From positions 1 to 50,756 of the forward strand of contig DAINSQ010000010.1 in assembly GCA_036741235.1 (NCBI GenBank): 50,756 bases of DNA, given 5' to 3'. Made by a program: the position numbers and the translations under genes. The stretch comes from JABWBR01 sp036741235. Lineage in GTDB: Bacteria > Bacteroidota > Bacteroidia > Chitinophagales > Saprospiraceae. Below the pieces are notes generated by a model. The model ran no database searches. It was given only the letters and a program-made list of their open reading frames with translations, and had not been told where the DNA came from. Shown here in pieces: positions 34,255 through 42,404 of the stretch; position 1 is the first letter of the stretch, and each line of letters starts with the position of its first letter.

Positions 34255-37200
34255 ATGCGACCTAAAATAGCACTATTGATTGCCTTCCTATTGTCGACAG
34301 CGCTAACAACTGCCCTCGCCGACAATTTCGCCAACCCGCAGGATACAACTACCTGGGCAGTAACTCCTGCGTTGTATAGCGACAATATGGTGATCACAGC
34401 GGTGATCGAAATAGAAGGAATTGAATCCCGCAATGCCGGCGACATGGTTGCCGCATTTGTCGGCGATACCGATTGCCGCGGCGTTACGCATGCCACTTAT
34501 GTTCCCGCTATTGACCGCTATATCGTGAGCATGTTGGTGTACGCCAATACCACCGGTGAAACCATTAACTTTTATGTGTATTCAGCCGATGCAGATAGAA
34601 TTCTGCCGGCTATTACAACGTATACTTTCGACCCCTCTGCCCCCACGGGTAGCCTGGCCAATCCGGATACCATCAAAACGGTCCGGCTTGAAATCGGCCT
34701 CACCAAAACAGATGTATTGTGCGACGCAGACTCCACCGGCTCTGTAAGTCTCAACGTGTCCGGCGGCCAACCCCCTTATACTTATCAATGGAGTAACGGC
34801 GACACAACCGCCGTTGTGACTGGACTTGGATTCGGCAATTATTATTTTACGGTTACCGATAGCGATGGTTTTTTCAAGGCGGATAGCGTAAGAATCGTCA
34901 ATCTTAATAAAACAATATCTCCGCCGACACTCACTGCCGTGCCATCGACCACGGTCTGTACAGGCTCAACAGTATATGCGTTTGCTTTTTCTTCTGAAAC
35001 ACTAACTCCTGGTTATGAGTGGTACGATATATTTGACAGCCTGATCTTTGTGGGCGATTTGTTAATGCTGCCTCAAATAGCTGGTCCGACACAGATATAT
35101 GCCATCACAAACGTAAACAACTGCCTGTCAGCACCCACATCAATAAGTATCAACGCTTTGCTGTCACCGGATGCGACATTTACAGTTAACCTCAATACGC
35201 CTGCTATACAGGATACGGTTGTATTTGTACCCAACAGCATTGTGCCCGCAAATACTTATAACTGGACTTTTGGCGACGGCGGCACGAGCACAGGCCCCAA
35301 TGTCAAACACGTATACACCAACCAGGGTATTTATCTGGCAACGCTCACCGTAACGACGCCTCAGGGGTGTACGTCCACTTTTTCCCAGCCTATTGCCGTT
35401 AACGACGGCAGCATAGATGTGCTTTTGGATGTAGTACCCGCATTTTGCAACGGCTCGGCCAGCGGCTCTGCTTCAGCCCAGGCAATCAATGGCACTCCTC
35501 CTTATCAGTATATATGGAGTAACGGCGCTATGAGCAACGTTGTCAGTAACCTGCAACCCGGCACATACAGCCTTACCGTTATTGACGCCAATGGCGTTTC
35601 GCGGGTGGTGGATGTAGTGATCAGTGCCAGCACCAGTGGATTGACTCCGCCACTTGTCTTGGCCAACCTGGGCCAACCAGTATGCCCGGGCAATGGCTAT
35701 TGGGTAGTTGCCGCTTCAGGAAACCCCAGCGCGCAGTACTACTGGTTTGACGCGCCGACAGGCGGAACGCTTGTATTTATCGGCAGTCAACTGTATGTTG
35801 ATGATGCCCAGCAAGGTCTTTCGCTTTACGTGGAAAGCCGGCAGGGTACCTGTATATCCAACAGAACTCCCGTAATTGTGCCCGCCAACGATTTTGACGC
35901 CCGTTTCGAAGCGTCGCTTTATGAAACGCAACCCGGCGTTTCTATCAACTTCTCGGTGAACTCTCCTGTTGCAGGTTATCAATACCAATGGGAGTTTGGC
36001 AACGGCGATATCGGCGCAGGCACTTCTGTCAATTACAGCTATGCTCAACCGGGCCACTATATCGTAAGGCTCACAGCAACTTCTCCTCAGGGCTGCCAGG
36101 TCAGCGAAGAAAGAATTATTACCATTATAAGCGAATTGGATGTCATTTTGAGCATTACCCGGCCGGATTGCCCCAACGTAAATACCGGCATGATCATCAG
36201 TCAGGTACTCAACGGCACGCCTCCTTTCTCTTATCAATGGAGCAACGGCTTCTTTACGCCCAATATCACCAACCTGGCTGCCGGTCAGTATACCCTGACC
36301 GTGACAGATGCCACCGGCCAACGTGCCACGGTTACTACTACGCTTGCTCCGCTAGTCTATACGCTCAACCCGCCGAGTTTCTCAATTAATGGGTCACAGG
36401 CTGTTTGTAAAGGCGACAATGTGTGGATCACAGCCTACTCCAACCAATCGGGGGTAGAATTTTACTGGTACGGCAGCGCCGGCGGCAACGACCTCCTTTA
36501 CGTGGGCAATCCGCTGGTATTGTACGATGTTCAGAACAACCAGCAGTTCTGGGTAGAAACCCGCTATGCCAACTGTTTAACCTCTACCCGCCAGGGCGTT
36601 ACGGTAACCGTTACCGCCCCCAACGCCAATTTCCAGGCTTCTACAACCAGCGTAGCCCCCGGACAACTGCTCAGTATTTTTGGCATTACGGTAATTCCCG
36701 GATATACTTATTTCTGGAATTTCGGCAACGGCACTACTGCTACTATCAACTCTTCCAATTATAGCTTCTCATACAATTTACCCGGCCTATACGAATTTTC
36801 ACTTACCGTGACTGCGCCAAACGGCTGTAGCGATACCCGCAAGCAGTTTATATATGTCTATACACCGGTCAATAACGACCCACCCGATAACGGTAATGCC
36901 GCGCTGAGTGTAATTTTTGACGTTAGTCCGGCTCAATGCGCATTGCAATCAAACGGAAGCATTCAAGCCTCTGCTATCAACGGAACGCCACCTTACAGTT
37001 ATAACTGGAGCAACGGCAGCAACAGCTCGGCAGTAAGCGGACTTAGCCCCGGTGTTTATACGCTTACCGTCACCGATTCAGAAGGCGAATCGGTCATCGC
37101 CTCAGCACAGGTATTCAGCCAGATTGCATCTGTTCAGCCGCCATTGGTTACCATTAACGGCGGCTACGATATCTGCCAGGGCGACGATATCTGGCTGGCA

Positions 37201-40044
37201 GCCGCCTCTCCATCGGGTCCTGCCTCTTTCTACTGGTATAATGAATCCAGCGCAGGCCAATTGATTAATGTCGGCGGTACTTTGTATCTCAGCGATGTGC
37301 AGGTACAAGATACGTTTTATGTTGAAGCCCGCATCGACGGCTGCGCTGTAAGCACACGCACAACCGTTATTGTGAAACCAGCTACGCTGTTTACCGGCTT
37401 TACCGCTACCCCGCAGGTTATCCCGGAAGGGGGCAGCATTCTGTTTGAGGTCGATACATTAGTGGCAGGCCATTCCTATAATTGGGTTTTCGGCGACGGC
37501 GGCACGGCTATTGGGCCCCAGGCTACGAATACTTACAACCACCAGGGTACTTACGAGGTAACCCTGATCGTAGTTAACCAGGATAGCTGCATTGCTGAAA
37601 GAAAGCTGTTTATCAATGTTTACCCCGTTCCCAACCCGGCGCCGGTACTATTGCTCAACACCACTCAAAACGTAATCTGCCCCGACGATGCCTCCGGAAG
37701 CATTAGCGCCAGCGTATTCGGCGGAACTCCGCCATACAACTATCTGTGGAGCAATGGCGCTACAAGCAGCCAATTGGTAGGGCTTCTTCCAGGCCAATAT
37801 CAACTGACGGTTACCGATGCCCTGGGACAAACATCTACAGGTACAGCTGAAGTGGTCAGTCAATATCCCAACCTGGCAGCTCCACAAGTAGTATTTAACA
37901 ATAACCAAAATATCTGCCTGGGCGGCGATGCCTGGATAGCAGCAAACTCAGCTTACCCCAATGCTTCTTATTACTGGTACGACGCACTCGTAGGCGGCAA
38001 CCTGATTTATGTAGGCAATCCGCTGCCTTTGAGCAATATCCAATCCGATCTGTTGTATTTCGCAGAAACGCGCGTCGGCGGTTGTATTTCAAGTGCAAGA
38101 ACGCCGGTAGCCGTCAACGTATCGGATGTAAATGGCAGTTTTACCGCCTCTGCCGTAGTAGGTCAGGTGGGTGCAGATATCGTCTTCTCTGCGTTGGAAA
38201 CCAACCCGCAAGCAACCTTTAGCTGGGATTTTGCCGATGGCGGCACAGGCTCCGGCGCTACATTGTCGCATGCCTTTGATGCCCCGGGTCTTTATGAGGT
38301 TAGCCTAAGCGTCGAAATTCCCGGCGCTTGTACGGCTTCCAGCACCCTGTGGATAAAAATTACAGAAAACGGCGCCGGTCTTGCACTCTCTATTCAGCGC
38401 ACCGACGCCACTTGCGCTAATGACAGCGACGGCAGCATTGCGCTAACCATCACAGGCGGCCAACCGCCCTATGATATCCAATGGGGCGACGGCGCAACAA
38501 GCGCAATTCGCAACGGACTTGCTCCCGGTACTTACCCCGTTGCTATAACAGACGCACTCGGTGCTACTATTATTGAAAACATTGGCGTAGGTAGTCAAAC
38601 ACCATCCATCGACTTGCCGACGGTGACGGTAAACGGCGGCCAGTCCATCTGTGCGGACCAACCCTTCCTCGCTGTGGCCGCCAATAATATTGCTAACCCG
38701 GAATACCGCTGGTATGACGCGCCTGTGAACGGAAACCTCGTATTCGCAGGCCCCACCTTCCCTATCCCCGGGCTTTTGCAAAACGATACCGTCTATGTTG
38801 AAGCATTCTATAACGGTTGTTTCTCGCAAGGCCGCACAGAAGTAGTCCTGGACGTAGAACAGGTCAGCGCGCTTTTCAGCGCTTCCGCAACAATCATCCC
38901 ATTGGGTAGTTCGGTTCAATTGACACCCAACACAATATCAGCTTCCAATACCTACGAATGGGATTTCGGCGACGGGCTTGGCTCTACTAATGCCAATGCA
39001 AGCCATATTTACAATATTCCCGGCACGTATACTATTAAACTGATAGTTACCGGCCCCAATGGCTGCGTCGTTACGCGTAGCCTGGATGTAGAAGTGATCA
39101 ATAACCTGCAAATGGCCGTTGCGCTTACCGTAACGGACAATCCCTGCCCGAATAGCACGCAGGGCGCCATTTCCGCGCAAATCGTCAACGGCACTCCGCC
39201 GTTTACATTCGATTGGAGCAATGGACAAAGCGGCAGCAGCATTAACGGTCTGCCCGTTGGCTCTTACTCCGTAACCGTTACCGACGCGCAAGGCGTAACC
39301 ATCGTACAACAAGCGGAGATCATCAACGCTACCGGACTGGACTTTATCTCCGCTCCCGCAGTATTCCTCAACGGCGCCAACCAGGTGTGCCCCGGCAGCA
39401 GCGTAAGCTTGTTTGCCATGACCAACCAGTCGGGTATTCCTACCTACAATTGGTACGATGCGCCGCAGGGCGGCAACCTGATCAATGTGGGCGCCGTATA
39501 TAACCTGTTCGGCCCACAGTCAAGCCAGACCTACTACGTCCAAACCAATTACAACGGCTGTCTTTCCGAAACCCTGACGCCTTTCAACCTGATGGTCGAC
39601 AATCCGAACCAGGGTTTTATGGCCTCTACGCAGTTTTTGTTTGAAAATGAACAGGTTGAATTAACGCCTGTACTGCAAAATGCCGGTAACCAATATCTGT
39701 GGTTGTTCGGCGACGGCACGTCTTCTACGAATATGTTGCCTTCGCATACCTATACTTATCCTGATTTGTTTGACGTGACCCTCACGGTTACGAGCCCGGC
39801 GGGATGTATGGTTACTGTGCAAGAGCCTGATTACATCAACGTGATCTCTTCTACACAATTGACGCTTATCCTGGATATGGATCCGGAGACTTGCGAAGGC
39901 GCAGGCAATGGCAGTATACAAGCGCTGGTATTTAACGGGCTTCCCCCCTACACTTATCAGTGGAGCAACGGCGCTACAACCAACTCGCTTAGCAATCTGA
40001 GCCCGGGTATGTATTCGCTCCCACTCAGCGACTCAGGCGGTTAG
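34255..40044 (+). CDS. N-terminal part of a giant SprB-Ig-PKD repeat surface protein, ended by in-frame TAG
   Basis: 1929 aa as read. Signal peptide MRPKIALLIAFLLSTALTTA, so the start is the ATG at 34255 (preceded by GGAG) and not the in-frame TTG at 34228. Residues about 22-145 form a beta domain with AAFVGDTDCRGV, also present twice in the preceding giant protein. Then follow tandem modules of about 245 aa, each a SprB-like repeat (PPYTYQWSNG...YTLTVTDA.G), a CHU_C-type Ig domain and a PKD domain (W.FGDG). Seven complete modules are followed by the SprB part of the eighth, where TAG at 40042-40044 stops the frame. The same frame continues for 535 codons with the missing domains and the sorting signal. 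As annotated, this product has a Sec signal but no T9SS C-terminus, so it should not reach the surface. Confidence 0.88.
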   Translation: MRPKIALLIAFLLSTALTTALADNFANPQDTTTWAVTPALYSDNMVITAVIEIEGIESRNAGDMVAAFVGDTDCRGVTHATYVPAIDRYIVSMLVYANTTGETINFYVYSADADRILPAITTYTFDPSAPTGSLANPDTIKTVRLEIGLTKTDVLCDADSTGSVSLNVSGGQPPYTYQWSNGDTTAVVTGLGFGNYYFTVTDSDGFFKADSVRIVNLNKTISPPTLTAVPSTTVCTGSTVYAFAFSSETLTPGYEWYDIFDSLIFVGDLLMLPQIAGPTQIYAITNVNNCLSAPTSISINALLSPDATFTVNLNTPAIQDTVVFVPNSIVPANTYNWTFGDGGTSTGPNVKHVYTNQGIYLATLTVTTPQGCTSTFSQPIAVNDGSIDVLLDVVPAFCNGSASGSASAQAINGTPPYQYIWSNGAMSNVVSNLQPGTYSLTVIDANGVSRVVDVVISASTSGLTPPLVLANLGQPVCPGNGYWVVAASGNPSAQYYWFDAPTGGTLVFIGSQLYVDDAQQGLSLYVESRQGTCISNRTPVIVPANDFDARFEASLYETQPGVSINFSVNSPVAGYQYQWEFGNGDIGAGTSVNYSYAQPGHYIVRLTATSPQGCQVSEERIITIISELDVILSITRPDCPNVNTGMIISQVLNGTPPFSYQWSNGFFTPNITNLAAGQYTLTVTDATGQRATVTTTLAPLVYTLNPPSFSINGSQAVCKGDNVWITAYSNQSGVEFYWYGSAGGNDLLYVGNPLVLYDVQNNQQFWVETRYANCLTSTRQGVTVTVTAPNANFQASTTSVAPGQLLSIFGITVIPGYTYFWNFGNGTTATINSSNYSFSYNLPGLYEFSLTVTAPNGCSDTRKQFIYVYTPVNNDPPDNGNAALSVIFDVSPAQCALQSNGSIQASAINGTPPYSYNWSNGSNSSAVSGLSPGVYTLTVTDSEGESVIASAQVFSQIASVQPPLVTINGGYDICQGDDIWLAAASPSGPASFYWYNESSAGQLINVGGTLYLSDVQVQDTFYVEARIDGCAVSTRTTVIVKPATLFTGFTATPQVIPEGGSILFEVDTLVAGHSYNWVFGDGGTAIGPQATNTYNHQGTYEVTLIVVNQDSCIAERKLFINVYPVPNPAPVLLLNTTQNVICPDDASGSISASVFGGTPPYNYLWSNGATSSQLVGLLPGQYQLTVTDALGQTSTGTAEVVSQYPNLAAPQVVFNNNQNICLGGDAWIAANSAYPNASYYWYDALVGGNLIYVGNPLPLSNIQSDLLYFAETRVGGCISSARTPVAVNVSDVNGSFTASAVVGQVGADIVFSALETNPQATFSWDFADGGTGSGATLSHAFDAPGLYEVSLSVEIPGACTASSTLWIKITENGAGLALSIQRTDATCANDSDGSIALTITGGQPPYDIQWGDGATSAIRNGLAPGTYPVAITDALGATIIENIGVGSQTPSIDLPTVTVNGGQSICADQPFLAVAANNIANPEYRWYDAPVNGNLVFAGPTFPIPGLLQNDTVYVEAFYNGCFSQGRTEVVLDVEQVSALFSASATIIPLGSSVQLTPNTISASNTYEWDFGDGLGSTNANASHIYNIPGTYTIKLIVTGPNGCVVTRSLDVEVINNLQMAVALTVTDNPCPNSTQGAISAQIVNGTPPFTFDWSNGQSGSSINGLPVGSYSVTVTDAQGVTIVQQAEIINATGLDFISAPAVFLNGANQVCPGSSVSLFAMTNQSGIPTYNWYDAPQGGNLINVGAVYNLFGPQSSQTYYVQTNYNGCLSETLTPFNLMVDNPNQGFMASTQFLFENEQVELTPVLQNAGNQYLWLFGDGTSSTNMLPSHTYTYPDLFDVTLTVTSPAGCMVTVQEPDYINVISSTQLTLILDMDPETCEGAGNGSIQALVFNGLPPYTYQWSNGATTNSLSNLSPGMYSLPLSDSGG

Positions 40045-41300
40045 ATCATAACGGCGCAAACAACCGTAACAACACAACACCCTATTCCGGCCACCCCCGG
40101 AATTATATGGGCAGGCCCGTCATCGGTATGCGCAGGGACGCCCGTGACGCTCCAGGCGAGTACGACGGTTCCCGTCGATAGTTTCCTGTGGTATAACCAA
40201 AGCGGCGATTTGCTCCACACAGGCAACGTATTGTCTATTCCCGACTTCCAGAATGCCGAAAGCTATTATCTGGAAAGTTTCGCCAACGGCTGCGTTTCAC
40301 AGCAAACTTCTCTAAGCCTGGGCGTAATTCAACTCGACGCAAGCTTTAGCGTGTCAACTACGCAGGCTGTTCAGGCCGGCAGCCCGGTCACCTTCACGCC
40401 GAACGTAGGTACTTATTCCAGCTACGAGTGGAATTTTGGCGACGGCAATACCTCGCAGTCGGTCAATCCGGTGTATAGCTATTCCCAGGCAGGCCAATAC
40501 AGCGTTAGCCTGACCGTAACTGATGCAGGCGGATGTTCTCAAACCACTACGCTGAGCAATATCGTTCAGGTGATTACGGCCAACAGCCTGTCGGCTTCTT
40601 TCGATGTACAACACGTGCTTTGCAGCGCCGACCAAACGGGCGAAGCGCAGGCCCAGGTTAGCGGCGGCACACCCCCCTACCAGTACGACTGGAGCAACGG
40701 CGCTACAACAGCACTGGCAACCGGATTAGCAGCCGGCACTTACGAGGTGACCATTACCGATGCCGACAACCAGGTCTTTACTTCGTCTGTCCAAATTGAC
40801 AACCTGGGGCTCACCATTCCGGCGCCTACTGTTGTCGTTAATGGCAACCTTCCCGCTTGTAAAGGCGAGACGGCGTTTTTACTGGCCAATAGCAACGCTT
40901 ATCCTGATGCTGACTTCCAATGGTATAACCAACCAACGGGAGGTCAACCCCTGTATACCGGTTTGTTATACCTGATACCCAACCTGCAAAACGATCAGAC
41001 GCTTTATTGCGAAGCAAATGTAAATGGCTGTATTTCAGCCCGATATACTGCCGGCGTTCAGGTGCAGGCGCCCAACGCACAATTTAGTTCCAACCCCAAT
41101 ACTGTTCCCATTGTAGAAGGCACCATGGTCCAATTTACGCCGGCCACGATGCTGCCCAATCATACCTACCACTGGGAATTCGGCGACAACGGCTGGAGCC
41201 AGACACAACAGCCTTACTACATCTACAACCTGCCCGGCAACTTCGACGTAAGCCTGACGGTTACTGATGAAGATGGCTGCTCAGATACCCAAATGTACCC
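34762..41300 (+). repeat. Nine tandem SprB-Ig-PKD coding modules, period about 723-768 bp
   Basis: The (N/G)G.PP motif of the SprB-like unit begins at 34762, 35488, 36211, 36979, 37720, 38455, 39187, 39934 and 40663. Spacings are 726, 723, 768, 741, 735, 732, 747 and 729 bp, all multiples of 3. Each is followed by one Ig-like and one PKD domain. The copies are clearly related as proteins but diverged as DNA, so this is an old protein-level repeat, not a recent tandem duplication. The end coordinate is approximate. Confidence 0.92.
40042..40044 (+). other. In-frame amber (TAG) codon interrupting the repeat gene
   Basis: The frame reads ...SDSGG, TAG, IITAQTTV... without any frameshift. In the other eight SprB-like repeats the residue at this position is Gln in three (modules 3, 5, 9) and Phe, Val, Glu, Ala or Val in the rest. 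A single C-to-T change from CAG would produce this TAG. Sequencing error, true nonsense mutation and read-through are all possible. Confidence 0.9.
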
Positions 41301-41649
41301 TGATTATGTAATTGTGTCGGCATTGTCTAACTTTGGCTCTGATCCCGATGTGGAAGAACGCGAAAAAGCGAAAGCCACTGCAGAAGAACCTTTGTTCACT
41401 ACCGGCGCCTTCCCTAATCCGTTTGAAAACGACTTCACCATCGTAATCGAAAACAGGTTGGACGGCGAATTTGAAATATCGCTGACAGATCTGTCCGGAC
41501 GCCGCGTTTTTGGACAAAACATAACGCTAAAGGCTGGACGCCACCAACTGCGCGTTGAAACAGGCTTGTTGTCGCTGCCTGCTGGAATGTATTCCCTCGT
41601 TGTTCGCCAGGGCGATGCGTGGGGTAGTTTGCAAATGATCAAAAACTGA
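40045..41649 (+). CDS. C-terminal part of the interrupted SprB-Ig-PKD protein, with T9SS sorting domain
   Basis: This continues the frame of the preceding gene directly after the TAG: 534 residues carrying the Ig and PKD domains of module 8 (YEWNFGDGNTSQ), a full module 9 (GGTPPYQYDWSNGATT ... WEFGDNGW) and a T9SS type A sorting domain (AFPNPFENDFTIV ... LPAGMYSLVV). It has no signal peptide. The first possible internal start, GTG at 40144, would cut into an Ig domain and has no sensible ribosome-binding site, so it is best seen as the 3' part of one gene of 2464 codons (34255-41649) and not an independent gene. Whether any full-length protein is made depends on the status of the TAG. The lipoprotein gene follows after 2 nt, so messenger from this region is probably still needed. 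Confidence 0.85.
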   Translation: MITAQTTVTTQHPIPATPGIIWAGPSSVCAGTPVTLQASTTVPVDSFLWYNQSGDLLHTGNVLSIPDFQNAESYYLESFANGCVSQQTSLSLGVIQLDASFSVSTTQAVQAGSPVTFTPNVGTYSSYEWNFGDGNTSQSVNPVYSYSQAGQYSVSLTVTDAGGCSQTTTLSNIVQVITANSLSASFDVQHVLCSADQTGEAQAQVSGGTPPYQYDWSNGATTALATGLAAGTYEVTITDADNQVFTSSVQIDNLGLTIPAPTVVVNGNLPACKGETAFLLANSNAYPDADFQWYNQPTGGQPLYTGLLYLIPNLQNDQTLYCEANVNGCISARYTAGVQVQAPNAQFSSNPNTVPIVEGTMVQFTPATMLPNHTYHWEFGDNGWSQTQQPYYIYNLPGNFDVSLTVTDEDGCSDTQMYPDYVIVSALSNFGSDPDVEEREKAKATAEEPLFTTGAFPNPFENDFTIVIENRLDGEFEISLTDLSGRRVFGQNITLKAGRHQLRVETGLLSLPAGMYSLVVRQGDAWGSLQMIKN

Positions 41650-41651
41650 TA

Positions 41652-42353
41652 ATGATGAATAGCAAAACAAGCTTTTTATTCGGCGCACTGATCCTGATAT
41701 TGGCGGGACTCGGCTGCAAGCCCAACAAAGGCAACGATTTTCTCTTTGACGGCGATGCGCCTCAGGTGCGTATCAATGGCAAGGATATCTTTCGCGATAC
41801 GTTTAAATACTCTTTACAAGATTTATACACACTCGATTTTTCCATTTCAGACGACCAAACCGCTCGTAAACTGAGTATGTCGCGCCTCGATAATGCCCTG
41901 GTGTATTACAACGGTAACGTACTTAACAACGCTGTCATTGATCTGAATGGGACTTCCTCGGGCCAATTGTCTTTCAAAGCATTCCAACCCGGCTTTTTCT
42001 CGTTTTTCCTCACGGTTACCGACCCGGAGGACAAAAGTTCAACCGCGCTTATCGAGATGATCGCCCTTGATAACCTTTTGCCGGTAGCAGGGCTGCAAGT
42101 CAGCCAAACCAATGAAGTCGCCCCTCATCAGGTTAAAATTGACGCTTCTGCCAGCGTTGACGGCGATGCGCGTTGGGGCGGTACGATCGAGAAATACGAG
42201 TATACCTTAGAAGGCTTTTACACGACGGAGTCTATCCGCGATAATATCGACTATATTTTCCCGGGCCCCGGCACTTACCGCATTCACGTCAGGGTAAAAG
42301 ACAATGATGGCGCCTGGTCTCAATCTATCACCAGGGAGATATTGGTCAACTAA
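41652..42353 (+). CDS. Putative lipoprotein with C-terminal PKD-like domain
   Basis: A 233-aa exported protein. The N-terminus MMNSKTSFLFGALILILAGL ends at Gly-Cys22, a relaxed lipobox, so it is probably a lipoprotein. The first half holds beta-rich sequence (VRINGKDIFRDTFKYSLQDL, then LSFKAFQPGFFSFFLTVTDPED) and the second half a PKD-like domain (PHQVKIDASASVDGDARWGG ... GPGTYRIHVRVKDNDGAWS). It starts 2 nt after the stop of the giant repeat gene, indicating co-transcription and a possible accessory role (surface retention or assembly of that protein); this is inference. A clear hairpin terminator follows. No enzymatic motif was seen. Confidence 0.85.
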   Translation: MMNSKTSFLFGALILILAGLGCKPNKGNDFLFDGDAPQVRINGKDIFRDTFKYSLQDLYTLDFSISDDQTARKLSMSRLDNALVYYNGNVLNNAVIDLNGTSSGQLSFKAFQPGFFSFFLTVTDPEDKSSTALIEMIALDNLLPVAGLQVSQTNEVAPHQVKIDASASVDGDARWGGTIEKYEYTLEGFYTTESIRDNIDYIFPGPGTYRIHVRVKDNDGAWSQSITREILVN

Positions 42354-42362
42354 TTGCGTACG

Positions 42363-42404
42363 TAACACGTTTGCTTAACCGCTCAAGGTTGGGCAAACGT
42401 GTTA
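42363..42404. terminator. Bidirectional hairpin terminator between convergent genes
   Basis: Perfect 12-nt arms TAACACGTTTGC (42363-42374) and GCAAACGTGTTA (42393-42404), plus inner AACC/GGTT pairing. It lies between the lipoprotein gene (plus) and the radical SAM gene (minus), whose stop codon is inside the right arm. The sequence after it on the plus strand (TCCCTTTG) is only weakly T-rich. Confidence 0.75.

Noticed and set aside
40144..41649. Independent gene starting at GTG 40144
   Set aside because: The start falls inside an Ig domain, there is no signal peptide for a protein with a T9SS sorting domain, and the frame is exactly that of the upstream gene.
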